Notes: generated by a model from the letters alone, not told the origin. A stretch of DNA of 64,000 nt from Nelumbo lutea (GCA_022828595.1 JAKGHH010000002.1:63460383-63524382); one strand, 5' to 3'. Positions 23,890 through 36,730 are shown, counted from the stretch's first letter. Program-made: numbers and translations.

Positions 23890-23897
23890 TATTTATA
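23890..23897 (-). promoter_or_regulatory. TATA box of the reductase gene
   Basis: TATAAATA on the minus strand, 67 bp upstream of the ATG at 23823. This implies a 5' leader of about 35-40 bases. No other core element was identified. Confidence 0.6.
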
Positions 23898-26302
23898 ATG
23901 TAAAAGTTTCTAATGTCAGAGTGCAGGAAAGTAGTGTTTAATGCAATTCGGCTATTTAATTCTTTTCCATTTACACAACCATGAACCACTATGCTCATGA
24001 AACTGTGTAATGCAATGTACGCATTTCGTTGGAATAAACGCTATTGGAAAAGATGTCATCCGGTGATTTCCCTCAAGCAACCCAGAACTTTCCACGAGGC
24101 AAAACTTATTAAGAATTCGAACGGACCTACATTTGTTTTATCTGCATCTTTTCATCGGATAAAATACTAATACATGTGTGGTGTGTTAGACCGGAGGACT
24201 GCACATCTGGCCAATGTATAGAGGGCCTCCTACATGGCCGATGGTTTGGATCTGCCACATCCACTCTGTTTTAGTTACATGGAAGAATCTTAACGGCCAA
24301 TCCAGTGGATTCATAATGAAGTAGATATGTATTCGATCTGGCAGTCCACCTTAGCCTTCTTCCAACTTTGGATTAATAGAGTTTATTTCCAGTAATAATC
24401 AGTAATCACCTTCCTTTTTTTTTACTTTAAGGGTAAAAAGGAATTTATAAAGCCTTTTTTGCTCTACCTTTAAAAACCTAACAAGTGCCAATGTTATTAT
24501 AATGCTAGATTTTCCCTTATTTAAAATCATCAAATTATTAATGACTGAAATACTCTTAAACTAATTAATAAAATACATACACTTGGGTCTTTAACTAATT
24601 AAAAAGAACCTTAAACCTCTCTTTACCCAAAAATGGTTTGTTTATGCCATAAAAAAAATAAATACTAAATTTTATTTACTCATATTAATAATTTAAGGGT
24701 AAAGTTGAAATTTAAGGGTGAGGAATTAGTATGAGCGTAATAGACATTTAATGTCTTTATCCACTTAAAAATAGCGGAAGGGGTCTATAAGTCCTATTCC
24801 CAAAGTTAAGAGAGGTTTAAGGACAAACCAAAAGTTGAGGGGAGATTTAAGGCCTTTCAGAAAACCCAGAGGAGATTTAAAGGATTTATATTTAAAAAAT
24901 TTCCTATATTTTAGGTAATATATTTTCCAAATAACTTTTAATTGAAATTTTTCAAGGATTAAGGATGGAGGATAATTTTTTAACACTAGTGGGGATTAAG
25001 GTCTGGGATGGGAATCTTTTCAAAGTGAGGATCAGGGATGGGGAGTATGGTCCCTGCCCCGTTTACATTCCTATGTAATTAATTAATCAAACACCCTTGA
25101 AACTTAATCTCTAATGAGATTAAATTCAAATATAACCATAAAAAAGTGCTTTGTTGACCCTCTATGCACACATCTATTCATTTGCCATCTCATGGAAAGT
25201 AACTTAATGGAGCTGTCTCCTTTAATTAAATAAGAAGAAACCAAACTGCTTGATGGTGAAGTCAAAAACAACACTCCACCTGTAAAGGAGGTCGTTCAAC
25301 ACGACAAGAAGGTCCTTAGTTGAATTTGCATCAAGTCGGAGAAAGCAGGTTGTGTCTTACATCGACTTGACATTTTGCCAAGTCGATCACAGTTCAGTCT
25401 GCCAAGGTTCGTTAAGGCGGCTGCAAGGTGTTCGAGGTACTCCCAAGGTTTATTTACGTGATGCTGAGGTGTCAACTGACTATTTTGAGATGCTATGCAC
25501 TATTATGTCATTGGAGGGCCAAATCCCCCCTCATTGTTGTCCAAATAAATAGGGATGCCAATGAGAAGGGTTTTATAAATTCTAGACCGTACCCATGAGA
25601 TGTTAGATTTTTAGAATCAAAACCCTATCCGCACATGAAAATGCAAAAACCTCCCTGACCCTACCCTCCCTACATATGTTAGCAATAAACAAGTAAAATA
25701 ACATGAATAAATATGAAAATTTCCAACTATTTGATTAGGACATATAAAAAATATATAAACTATCAATTATCCTTTACATAAAATTCAAAATGTTATTAAA
25801 TTCAGCACCTAATAAATAAGTTCATATACCTTCCCACCTAATACATAAGTTCATATACCTTCATGGCTTTAGTGTAATAACGTATCCTATCTTTAACTGT
25901 ACAAGTTGTAAAATTCCAAATCACATGGGTAGATACCCATGCATAGAGTAAAAATTACCATCCCTACAAATAAATGACGCTTTATTTCCTCTTCCCGAAA
26001 TCTCTTTTGTTTCCCTTTCCCTCACTCAAAAGGCCAAAATCCTACTCCCCCTCCCCCCCCCCCCCTCTCTCTCTCTCCAACCTAAAACCCTTCCAATCCA
26101 GACTTCCAATTAACTTAAATCTACTCTCCTCTCTATTAATCCAATTAACTTATTAGCTTAATGCCTCATTTACATATTACTTAAAACCATAAATCTTTTT
26201 TAAAAAGTAAATTTCTATTTTCCTTTTAGGCACAAAAGATTTATCCTTAGTCTTTCGCCCTCTCTCCTCTCCGTATGTTCATACCCTATCTACGATTTAT
26301 AG
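23898..26302. other. Gene-free stretch between reductase and chromovirus
   Basis: It includes the distal reductase promoter. A fragment of the GGGATGGGGA hAT family lies at about 24952-25070, a C-run followed by CT repeats at about 26044-26078, and mostly AT-rich unique-looking DNA elsewhere. A 66-codon open frame at 25352-25552 shows no domain I know. No gene is supported. Confidence 0.4.
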
Positions 26303-26577
26303 TGATGTAGCATAGAAAGTGGTGGGAAATTCTATTGGGATGCTAGACAGTTATGTTCGTTGTATTAGTTGGCATGAGCTAGCGGTTGGACGAGCTCTTA
26401 AAAAGCCCTTGTATTGAGTCAAATCAATACAGAAAATATACACATGCATTCTCTCATTCCCTTCTTCTTCTCTGCTTCCTTCATTTCTTATCTCTGCTTG
26501 TGTGGTTTTCTTGTGCTAACCATACCTGCAAGAGAATTCAGTAGTTCTCAGAGTGCTTCACAACCTGAGCTACATCA
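26303..26577 (+). repeat. 5' LTR of the chromovirus
   Basis: 275 bp, TGATGTAGCATAG..CTGAGCTACATCA, with TG/CA ends intact. It includes about 56 bp net (around AAAAAGCCCTTGTATTGAG) that the 3' LTR lacks. Confidence 0.9.
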
Positions 26578-26578
26578 T

Positions 26579-26591
26579 TAGTATCAGAGCC
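26579..26591 (+). promoter_or_regulatory. Primer binding site (Met tRNA type)
   Basis: TAGTATCAGAGCC starts one base after the LTR end. It is a one-base variant of TGGTATCAGAGC, complementary to the 3' end of initiator Met tRNA. Confidence 0.8.
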
Positions 26592-26608
26592 TGTTCTGAT
26601 TCTGGATA

Positions 26609-29600
26609 ATAGCGGATGAGACACGACAACAAACCACCATTCAAGAAGTGGAGGAATCTTTAACAAAGAAGTTGAATGAAACTAATGCTCGGCTGGATCA
26701 ATCCATCGTTGGGATAAAGGATATGATAATGGCATTGGTTAAACAACAAGCAAGGTATGAGCAGACCGGGGAAAGGTTAGGGAGAGGACACCCAAGAAGT
26801 GGTGGAAATGGTAATTCCTTCTCTGATTCCTCCTTCTCCATGAGGCTTACAAAGGTAGATTTCCCGAAATTCAATGAGGACCGTGTAAAGGATTTGCTTT
26901 ATAAATGTGACGAATTCTTCTCTTTGGATAGCACTTTGTTTGCTGCTAAAGTCAAATTGGCAGTGATTCATCTGGAAGGTAAACCGTTGCAATGGCATCA
27001 CGCTTTGATGAAGTCTAGACTCACTAATGACCCCATGAATTGGGAGGATTATGTTAAGGCCATTGCGAGTAGGTTTGGCCCTGCCTTTGATGATCCTATG
27101 TCAGAATTAATGGCGCTTAAACAATTAGGATTTGTTGTTGAATATATGGAGCAGTTTGAGAACATCTTGACCAGGGTGGAATTGATTGAAGAATATAAAG
27201 TCAATTGCTTCATTACATGGTTAGAATGTGAAACACATATGCATGTGGGAATGTTTCATCCCACAACTATTCAACATGCTACCAACTTAGCAAAGTTATT
27301 TGAATCTGCACAAGAATACAAGCAGTCGAAGTATTCTCAAATCAAGAGTGTGTATCCAAAGGCTGTGAGTAATAATCAGACATCTAAACAAGGTATTATT
27401 AAGCCATCACCATTTGTTCCTCTCAAGATTCAGGGAACACCTATCTTGGACAAGCCACCTAAGGTGTATTCAACTGCGGAAATGGCTGATAGAAGAGCTA
27501 AAGGGTTGTGTATGTTCTGTGATTAACCCTTTACACCAGGGCACCAATTGAAACATAAGAGAGCCCAACTATATGTTGTGGAACTAAATGATGATGAGGA
27601 GGAAGATGGCACTACAGAAGAATGTAAGGAAGAAGACCCCCTGTTGAGCCTTGCATATCAGTGAATGTGATTACAGGAAACTCACATTTTCAGACTACGA
27701 GGGTGACTGGGTATCATAATAAAAGACCTCTACAAATCTTGATTGATAGTGGTAGTACACACAACTTTGTGGATGAGAAAGTTGTGACGAAGTTAGGGTG
27801 TAAAGTGGAGACTATTAAACCAATGGTTGTATCAGTTGTTGATGGTAATAAAGTGTATGCAACAACAGTTTGTAAAGGATTTAGTTGGTAGATACAAGGC
27901 ACCACTTTTGCAACAGATTCCATGGTCTTACTTTTAGGACTCTGTGATGTGGTTTTGGGAATTCAGTGGCTGTCAACTTTAGGGCCTATAGTTTGGGATT
28001 TCCAATAGTTGAGAATGGAATTTAAGGTTGAGGGGAAGAAGCATGTTGTCAGAGGAGCTACCACTAATAAACTAAGAGCAGTTGATGGCAAAAGAATATC
28101 TAAATCACTACTGCAAAGAGGACAATCAGCCTTGTTGCAACTCTGCAGTGTTGAAGAGGATGTTGATGCTACTGCTTCTCTTTTCTCTGTTACTCTGGAT
28201 AATGCAGTCTTCTGCAAGCTCTTGGACAAGTAGTCTACTGTATTTGAAGAACTTGTGGGCTTGCCTCCTTATAGATAAGGCTTTGATCACAAGATTCCAA
28301 TTGAACCTAGGGCTCTCTCTGTCAATAAGAGGCCATATAGGTACCCTTCTTTACATAAAAACATTATGGAGAAGTTGGTGAATGAAATGTTGGAGAAAAG
28401 TATTATACAACCTAGTGTAAGTCCTTATGCTTCCCATATTGTTCTAGTGGGAAAGAAATATGGTTCATGGTGTCTTTGTATAGATTACAGGGAATTAAAC
28501 AATAGAACTGTGAAGGATAAGTTCCATATCCCTCTTTTGGATGATCTCTTGGATGAGCTATCTGGTGCTAGTGTGTTTATTAAACTGGATTTAAGATCTG
28601 GTTACCAACAACTTCGAATGCATAAGGAGGATGTAGTCAAGACAGCTTTTAAGACACATGAAGGGCACTATGAATTTTTGGTGATGCTCTTTGGCCTTAC
28701 AGATGCTCCATCTTCATTTCAGAATTTGATGAATCATGTCTTTAAGCAACATCTTAGAAGATTTGTCTTAGTATTTTTTTTATGATATTCTGGTGTATAG
28801 TCCAGAATTGCAGACTCATCTACATCATTTGGAAGTTGTTTTTGAGTTGTTGCAACTACATTCTTTGTATGTTAAGAGAAGCAAATGTTCCTTTGCTGCT
28901 TTTAGAGTTGAGTACTTGGGGCACTTTATTTCTTCCCAGGGGGTTGCTACTGACCCTACTAAAATTTCAGCAGTCAAGAATTGGCCTCCACCTACTAACC
29001 TGAAACAACTGAGGGGATTCTTGGGATTGTCATGATATTATAGGAGGTTTGTGCAGCATTATGGTCATATTACTAAACATCTCACTGATCTTCTCAAGAA
29101 AGATCAATTCTCATGGAATGAATAGGCTCAATTGGCTTTTGATCAATTGAAGGAAGCTCTATGCTCTGCCCCAGTTCTAGCTCTTCCTGATTTTTCCAAG
29201 ACTTTTGTCATTGAGACTGATGCTTCAGGTGTGGGTATTGGTGCAGTTCTTACACAGGATAATCATCCTATTTCTTATATAAGTCGCACCATTAGTCCTT
29301 TGCATCAAGAAAAATCAATATATGAAAGAGAGTTGCTAGCTGTCTTGTTTGCAATCCAAAGTTAGAGTACATACTTACTGAATAGACATTTTATTATAAG
29401 GACATATCAAAAAAGCATCAAGTATTTGTTGGATAAGAAGATTTCTACTCCAGCACAGCAGGAGATAATGGCAAAACTAATGGGCTATGACATTGAAATT
29501 CAATACAAAAAGGGGTAGGAAAATAAGGTAGCGGATGCTCTTTCAAGGCTGCAATCTTCAGAACTTCTGTTATTGGCTTTGAGTGCACTGAATGCAAATT

Positions 29601-31018
29601 TGTATCAACAGTTGCAACAGGCTTGGAATACTGACTTAGCTTTACAGAAACTGATCTTTGAGCTTTAACAAAATCCAACAACTCATCCTTATTATACTTG
29701 GAGTAATGGTCAGTTGCGCAGAAATGGGAAATTGGTTATGGATTCTTTTGCTACTCTTAAGCAGTCTATTCTTAACTAGATCCATGATTCACCATTTGGA
29801 GGTCATTCTGGTCATGCAGCAACTTTGCAGAGGATTAAGTCACTGTTTTATTGGAGGGGAATGCCTAAGGATGTTCACCAATACATCCGGTCCTGTAGTA
29901 CATGTCAAACTTGCAAATATGATTCCTCAGCTTATCCTGGTCTACTGCAAACCTTACATATCCCTAATAAAGTTTGGTCTGCAATATCAATGGACTTTAT
30001 TGAGGGGTTGCCTACTTCTTTTGGGAATGATGTTATTTTTGTTGTAGTTGATTGCTTAAGTAAAGTTGCCCACGTTATGGCTTTACGACATCCATATACA
30101 GCCCTGCAGGTGGCTCAACTTTATCTTAATGAGGTCTTTAAGCTCCATGGGTTGCCAGATACCATTGTCTCTGATAGGGATCCTATGTTCCTCTCTGAAT
30201 TTTGGACTGATTTGTTTAAACTGCAAGGTGTTGAATTACTCCATTCCTCTACGTACCATCCTCAAACGGACAACCAACCGGAAGTTGTCAATCGCTGTCT
30301 CGAAACATATCTTCATTGTATGTGTCATGATCAACCAGCTTCATGGAGTAAATAGCTTCCTCTTGCCAAGTGGTGGTATAATACCACCTTCCATACCTCT
30401 ACTGGTACGATTCCATATGAGATTTTATACGGGCAGCCCCCTCCTCTTCATCTGCCTTATTTGCCAGGGGAGTCTAAAAATGTTGAGGTTGGTCGCAATC
30501 TCCACCAGCGAGAGCACATGATGAAATCTCTTAAATTTCATCTGTAGAGAGCTCAAAATAGGATGGTGCAGTTGGTAAACCGACGCCGGAGTGAAAGGTG
30601 CTTCAATATCGGGGATATGGTATTCCTTAAGTTGCAACCATATTGTCAAAGCACCGTTGTTGATCGCTCGAATCATAAACTCAGCCCCAAGTATTATGGC
30701 CCCTATAAAATTGTTGACAAGATAGGTGTTGTTGCCTACAAACTCGAGTTGCCTACTGAAGTTCAGATTCATAATGTGTTTCATGTATCCCAGCTGAAGA
30801 AGAGTTATTCGAATGTTGTTGCTTCTGATTTGCCTCCTCTCATGGTTCCTTCCGATGCCCCAAAAGTCCCTGAAGCTATTCTTGATCGTCATATGGTCAG
30901 GCGAGGGAATGTGGCTGCTACAAAGGTCCTGGTCAAATGGCAGAATTACCCTTCGAAAGCTGCCACTTGGGAGTTCTATTATGACCTCTGCAAGAAGTAT
31001 CTTGGGTTTAACCTTTGA
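26609..31018 (+). pseudogene. Decayed gag-pol of the chromovirus
   Basis: The frame opens at 26609, where an ATA stands at the likely original start; it stays open to a TAA at 27524 inside the zinc knuckle (LCMFCD, then PFTPGHQ). Next come protease LIDSGSTHNF (about 27740), RT with CIDYRELN, KLDLRSGYQQ and TAFKTHEGHYEF (28366-28770), a shift at a T-run near 28775, RNase H with ETDASGVGIGAVL (about 29215), integrase with the HHCC finger (CSTCQTC near 29895) and MDFIEGLP..SDRDPMF..QPEVVNRCLE core (30000-30300), and a chromodomain-like tail (about 30860-31018). In the polymerase box FFYDILVYS the first catalytic Asp is Tyr. Several more stops are present. Inactive. Confidence 0.88.
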
Positions 31019-31031
31019 GGACAAAGGTTCT

Positions 31032-31045
31032 TGAGGGGGAGGATT
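31032..31045 (+). promoter_or_regulatory. Polypurine tract
   Basis: TGAGGGGGAGGATT lies immediately upstream of the 3' LTR, the expected plus-strand primer position. Confidence 0.8.
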
Positions 31046-31264
31046 TGATGTAGCATAGAAAGTGGCGGGAAATTCTATTGGGATGCTAGATAGTTATGTT
31101 TGTTATATTAGTTGGCATGAGGTGACGGTTAGTTGAGTTGGCGGTTGGAAACTCTTCTCTGCTTCCTTCATTTCTTATCTCTGTTCGTGTGGTTTTCTTG
31201 TGCTAACCATACCTACGGGATAATTCAATAGTTCTCGGAGTGTTTCACAACCTGAGCTGCATTA
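31046..31264 (+). repeat. 3' LTR of the chromovirus (shortened)
   Basis: 219 bp starting TGATGTAGCATAG and ending GAGCTGCATTA, where the canonical CA end has become TA. Relative to the 5' LTR the middle segment is replaced by a short GGTTAGTTGAGTTGGC stretch, a net loss of 56 bp. Confidence 0.88.
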
Positions 31265-31269
31265 TATAG

Positions 31270-31987
31270 TTTGTACGTTGTTGGATGACGAAGAGAAACA
31301 GAAATCCAGTCCTTTGGATTTGAATACTGCCAACCATTAACTTCTAGTGCTTGGTACGGTTGTTCTCCACTTTATTCTTTTGATTGATCAAAAACATAGC
31401 TTCCTTCGATATTAATAACTAAGAGGATAAAGAGAACTCCGATTGATGCAGTAATAACATTATCTCCTTACACGCAGACCCTCCACACACTTGGTCTCCT
31501 TGTTCTTATCCTTGGTCTGATTGTAAGAGAGGATCTAATTTCTCTTTGAACAATGCAATCACCCTGAGAGAAGGAACCCATGGAATTTATTTTTGTATTG
31601 TAGACTTGTAATTTAAATATTGTATGCTTTTGTTCTTGAATTTCCTGTAATTGTACAATGGTCAAGATCTTTTGCTTTAATCTAAAAATATTGCCTGAGG
31701 CTATTGTTGACGAGAATATGGAGTGTGACCAAATGCCTGTCTTGTAATGTTGTTTGTAATTTAATTTTAATTGTAAGCTGGAAGAATTTCCTGACGGTTT
31801 GGAACCGGATCTCTCTTTCAGTCATTTTCCCATCCTAGAGATTCAACAAGAAACACAACGTTAGTTCATCTTTATTCCCTGCGTAAAAGGAAGAGAAAAT
31901 AGATATTTCTTTTTTAGAAAAGTTTTGTCTAAAAAAATAGATATATTTTTGGGGAATAATAAATGAATGTTGAGGTTGACTGAACTC
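31270..31987. other. Gene-free stretch
   Basis: No coding region, inverted repeat or recognisable element stands out. Composition is ordinary AT-rich intergenic DNA. Confidence 0.4.
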
Positions 31988-32186
31988 TAGGGTTGATCGA
32001 ACAAGAAAAATTGGAAAACTAAACCGAACAAAAAAATCCAGTAAAAAAACAATGAACCGAACCGGTGGTTAACCAAACCAATTGGCTTCGGGCTCAGTTT
32101 TGGTTATCGGTTTTTGAAAAACCAGTATCACTGTTTCAGTTTCAAAAAAATCAATAGTTTAGTTAACCAAAGCGTGAGCACCCCTA
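31988..32186. mobile_element. hAT-type MITE with 8-bp target duplication
   Basis: 199 bp, TAGGGTTGATCGAAC at the left and GTGAGCACCCCTA at the right. Flanks CTGAACTC (31980-31987) and CTGAATTC (32187-32194) match at 7 of 8 positions. Interior AACCGAACCGG and GGTTAACCAAACC tie it to the 1797-2212 family. Confidence 0.75.
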
Positions 32187-33654
32187 CTGAATTCTAAGAA
32201 GGTCTATATTTATTTTTTAAGAAATATGTATAAGAGGGATTAATGATTGGTCAATTGTTTGAAGTAGCATTTTCGAACTGCAATTGATTCAAACAGTTGG
32301 ACCGTTCGTCCTAGAAACCATCCAAGCAACTAGTTGAGTTTCACTTTCAATGGAATCCTTAGTAAAAAATCATTGATTTGGTAAAAAACCCATTGATCTA
32401 AATGGTTGAGCCATGAACCTGTTCAATAGATTTTGACTATTTTTTTTTTTTTTTTCTCAATTAGAATAGGCCATCTAATTGAACTGGACGGTCAAATTAT
32501 GGACCCCAAAATGATGGTCAGAACAATTCCGTTATGGAAGTGACGTTTGATTGGATTAATAACTGGTAGGGAATTTTGACTGTTGGGCCGAGAATAATAT
32601 TGGAAATGCCACGTGTTAATCCTCGTTTGGCTGCAGAATGTGCTGCCTGCCTGCGAAAGTGCCAAGGGATTGAGAGAGGTACTATATATGTCGGCCGGTG
32701 CCAAACCTTGGACGTGTCGATTATGAATATTTATTCATTTATTCCAACTTCCAACCATAAGTTAATTACCACAATCAGTAGTATTGGTTGACTTTAATTA
32801 GAACAAAACTCCCAACAACTCGATCACGTCCACCATTTCCACCCTCAACAACGCGATTTCATCCTTTGGTGTCTCCCGATCGACAACAAATCCGTGGGGA
32901 TTCCAACTATCAAGTTGAATTAGATTGAACCTAGCTAGACGACCCAACATATATAAAGGTTTGTTTTATGGGAAGGGGATGGGGGCATGGGGACCAATTA
33001 AATCATATCCTTCATATATAGGTTGATTCACATGTGCATGTACATGTACATATATATTCACATGTACATACATGCTGGCAGGATACGATCGAAATAAAAA
33101 ACACATACAATTCGATGCTGAACATGTTTTTTTTGGTGCTTTTGTTTTAATATGCAATCTATTTTCAAACCATATTATTTTTCTTCTGTTAGGAACTCCA
33201 ACAGGAAAAAGCAATTCACATTGGACAACAGTCCTTGATTTATTAACGACTGAACCTGAAACTGGCTCAACTGCTTTATCCTAAAATATTTCTTTATTTA
33301 ATTGTTTTATCCATTAAAAACAAGGCATTTATAAATCATTCAGCTCAGCTTCTTCTTCACCTATCATCAAACAAGTCTAGAACCAGCCAGCGTTCTGAAT
33401 GACATTTTCATTTTGTTGCTACTTCTAAAACCAGGTAGCCATGGTTCCAGGACAAGAAAAATTCCCACTTTTTTGAGCATTATATGAAACATAGATTTTT
33501 TAACACAACATGGTTGTTGTTGAAAAAGAAGGTAGACATCGCTAGGAGATTCTTTGTATTTTGGGCCATATTCATATACTAGTGAACATGTACGTACATT
33601 TGCACATGACAGTATCTCCAAGACAAAATTGTTTACAATTCACGGGAAGTTTTT
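32187..33654. other. Gene-free stretch
   Basis: About 32250-32500 resembles the GGTTTTAAAACC/ACCGG-type repeats (ACAGTTGGACCGTTCG). The rest, including a CATGTACAT-rich stretch near 33030-33075, contains no gene I can support. Confidence 0.4.
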
Positions 33655-34068
33655 GAACAGTTTAATAAATTTCGGTTTCGGTTTCGATTTTCAGCATTGG
33701 AAATTCGGTTAACCGAAAAAATTGAATTAACCAAAATTTATTATATACATAATATAATATATATTATTAATATGTAAAACATAATATATTATATATAATA
33801 TTAAAATATATAAAATACATTAACATATACATATATTTTATTATACATAAATATATTAATATATATAATATATAATATGTATTAGTATAATATTTATAAA
33901 ATTCGTTTTTAACCAAAAGAACTGAAAACAGAACTGAAAAAATCGGTTTTGTTTTTTCGTTTTTTAATAATTTGGTTTTGGTTTAGTTTTATATTTTATA
34001 AATTCGGTTTTTAAAAATTTGATTTGTTCAGTTCAGCTTTTAACCGCATAAACCGAATGTTCATCCCT
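33655..34068. mobile_element. hAT-type MITE, decayed
   Basis: The same family as 1797-2212: blocks of TTCGGTTTCGGTTTCG, an AT-rich core of TATAATATA repeats, then ATAAACCGAATGTTCATCCCTA. The left end is eroded and no target duplication was found. Confidence 0.5.
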
Positions 34069-35259
34069 AGTAGTAGAGGTACTTTAAGTAGGGTTTCAAA
34101 CTTTAGGACAAATTACCCTGTCTTGAGTTAGCATTATCCAAAGCCAAGAAGAGCCCAAGAGCTCAAACCCAAGCCCAAGGCCAGAGATCATCTAAAATTG
34201 CAAATAGAAAACCAATTAGGTCCACATCAAAGACCCCATCTAAAGCCAAAAAGACACTACTTTGAAGAGATTACCCATGCTTTCTTCCCATTCCTCTCCA
34301 TTATCCTCTTAAATTATTCCCACCTCTTACTTTTTCCAAACCAGTGCCCAAATAAAGATCTTTTGGAAAAGTACGGATAGTCCCAATGTAGCTTTCTGAA
34401 TTCCACTATAGACGTATAAACATTCAAAATTTCAAAACCCCCCATTCTATACACTAATGACTGCCCGTGAATTGGCATCAATTCCAAGCTGACACCTACC
34501 CCAACTGTATTTTGGGCCTAAAAATTCTAACCCTGGGTTGAACCATCATTCTCCCAAGATCTTTCAAATCCTTTTCACTTTCTAAAAGCAGGAATGCCAA
34601 CAATGTAATAGACTAATTCATCATCGCCATCAACTCTGTTGGGATATTCAACTGAGTTCCTATCAACAACGCTAGAAACCGAATCCCAAACTTCATTGAT
34701 GTATGGTTAAAGCTCTTCCTTTGAAGCCACTGCACTTCTGGGCTGCAAGTTGGGTTGGGTTAGGTCGGGTTGAGGCCAACCCTAGCCCAACCCTAAGTTC
34801 TAAACCCCCAACCTTAACCCTAACCTATCCCGACCTACCCAACCCTAACCCTAACCCTAACTAAATTCCTTCAACCCTGACCTTTGGGTTGGGCCCAACC
34901 CGACCTTCTTCCTATCCCTTAAAATCTTGTAGAGCTTCTTAATCTTAGATCTTAACTCAACTTTCATTACATATATTAATCCTATGTTTTATTAGTATTT
35001 GTTTGTTGATGTTTTTATTGGTTCTTTAAGTACAAAGTTCAAAAAAAAAAAAGTGTTTGAAATGACTATAGTTTATTATGATGACTTATAATAGATCTTT
35101 TATGGGAAGCAAGCTATGGGTGTTAAACAACAGAGAGGGGATAAATAATAAAATATTCAGAAAACATAAAATATGTTATCAAGGTTTTAGTATTTACAAT
35201 TAGGATTAAGTCAAAGATTATCTTAAATGAAATAAGTGATAGTATGTGGTAGTGGCTAT

Positions 35260-35413
35260 TAGGGGTGGCCATGAGCCGAGCTCTTCACGAGCTACTAGAG
35301 CTCAGCTCGGCTCAGTTTTGAGTCCAATTTACATGCTCATTTAATAATCGAGCTAGCCTCGAGCCTAATATAGCTCGGCTCATGAGGTTCATGAGTCGAG
35401 CTTGAATAACTAC

Positions 35414-35491
<78 letters not shown>

Positions 35492-35794
35492 TAATAATAA
35501 TAATAGAAAATTATAGAAAATAATATATATAATATTTTTATTTTATTATATAATAATAACTAATTATTATAATTCCTAATTTTAAATATCAAATAAAAAA
35601 TATTTCCATATATAATTTTTTTATTTTTATAAAAAAAAATTCTCAAGTCAAGCTCAAGTCGAGCCGAGCTCGAGCTTACGAGTTTTTGACTCAAGTCAAG
35701 CTGAACCCGAATTGAGCTTGAGCCTTAGACTACCTTGGTGAGTTGAGCTAGAGTCTCGTACTATTCGGCTCGGCTCAACTCAAATCCACCCCTA
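35260..35794. mobile_element. hAT-type MITE with perfect 8-bp duplication
   Basis: 535 bp, left end TAGGGGTGGCCATGAG, right end ATCCACCCCTA, flanked by GTGGCTAT on both sides (35252-35259 and 35795-35802). Inner arms are rich in GAGCTCGGCTC/CGAGCC. A long (AAT)n run lies in the left half. Confidence 0.85.
35418..35505. repeat. (AAT)n microsatellite
   Basis: Nearly 30 AAT units, with one AAC interruption, inside the hAT MITE. Confidence 0.9.
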
Positions 35795-36049
35795 GTGGCT
35801 ATACAACTATCATGCATCTAAACAAATCAATGTATGATCATATACATATATTTATATATGATATGTACTATAGAGTCGGGTTTGGGTTTGGTGGGGTTTC
35901 CCCCGGAGTAAAGTTAGGTCCATAAATTTTAACCCTAACCCTAAACCAAGCATCAACCTGATCCAACTCAACCCGACTTTTTCGGGTTGGGTTAGGATTG
36001 GATTCAGTCTAACCCAGCCCAAATTGCAGCACTAGCACTCCATAATGAG

Positions 36050-36730
36050 TAGGGATGTCAATTGGACTGGGACTGGACTTGGTCCAATCCAATCTAGACC
36101 AATATGAGTCCATTGCAGTTAGACAAGGTACAATCCGATATGATGAATATTCTAGATCATTTTGGATCAATCCAGTTCATTGTATGGACCATTTCAAATT
36201 GGTTTTAATTTGGTTCCATCCTAAACCTGGTCCATTGACACCTCTATCAATGGACTAGGTATTGGTTCAATCTAGCCCAATCCAATATAAATTCATTGTG
36301 GATGGACCAGGTCCAATCCAATAAGAATCTATTTGCTTTTTTATCAGAGTCGGAATGAGAATCAAAATCTCTTAAAGTTATAAATGGAATAGTCTATTCC
36401 CATAATTTGTTTGTTTATGACATGAGTCTATTAGAATGACAATTGAAATCAGTTGGAATAAAATTTTATTCCCAAGGGAGGAGGTAATGACCATTCACTC
36501 AAATGAGAGGGGGGGTGCTATATAGCCCAACCAAACAGTTGGAGTCGAAATAGGCCATTCCGACTTAGATTCCAAACCCTTATTCCTTTGAATCAAACGG
36601 GCTCTAAATACTTTGGACCGTTAAGTCTAGACTGGTTCGGTTCAAATTGTGTTACTGGTCCGCCCAGTCCATCCAAATTGATTTTGATTTGGATGTACTC
36701 CAACCCAAAACTGGTCCGTTGACACCCCTA
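36050..36730. mobile_element. hAT-type element with 8-bp target duplication
   Basis: 681 bp, TAGGGATGTCAATTGGAC at the left, GTCCGTTGACACCCCTA at the right. Flanks ATAATGAG (36042-36049) and ATTATGAG (36731-36738) match at 7 of 8 positions. Inside, about 36345-36606 resembles the element at about 46685-46985 (ends in ATCAAACGGGCTCTAA), so a second MITE is probably nested in it. Confidence 0.75.

Larger units (their letters stand above)
26303..31264 (+). mobile_element. Reina-type Ty3/gypsy chromovirus, complete structure
   Basis: A 4.96-kb element with both LTRs, an initiator-Met-tRNA-like primer site, gag-pol in chromovirus order (gag, protease, RT, RNase H, integrase, chromodomain-like tail), a polypurine tract and a perfect 5-bp target duplication TATAG (26298-26302 and 31265-31269). 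The coding part has stops and shifts. By hand count the LTRs differ at about 15 of about 185 alignable bases plus one large indel, so the insertion is not recent. It lies 2.5 kb upstream of the reductase start, in opposite orientation. Confidence 0.92.
34738..36029. mobile_element. hAT-like element split by a younger MITE
   Basis: The left end GGGCTGCAAGTTGGGTTGGG near 34740 mirrors the right end CCCAAATTGCAGCACTA near 36029. Both ends adjoin CCCTAACCCTAAC/GGGTTGGGTTAGG stretches. The element at 35260-35794 sits inside. No clean target duplication was found, so the outer element is less certain than the inner one. Confidence 0.5.

Noticed and set aside
30425..31024. 199-codon open frame on the minus strand
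   Set aside because: Antisense shadow of the chromovirus integrase tail and chromodomain-like region.
26303..31264. The two chromovirus LTRs as evidence of a recent insertion
   Set aside because: Differences at roughly 8% of aligned bases, a net 56-bp indel and many stops argue for an old insertion.
34800..34862. CCCTAACCCTAACCCTAAC runs (also near 2208 and 35930) resembling telomere repeats
   Set aside because: Only two or three irregular units within hAT-like element ends (GGGTTGGGTTAGG is part of that family), so not an interstitial telomere.
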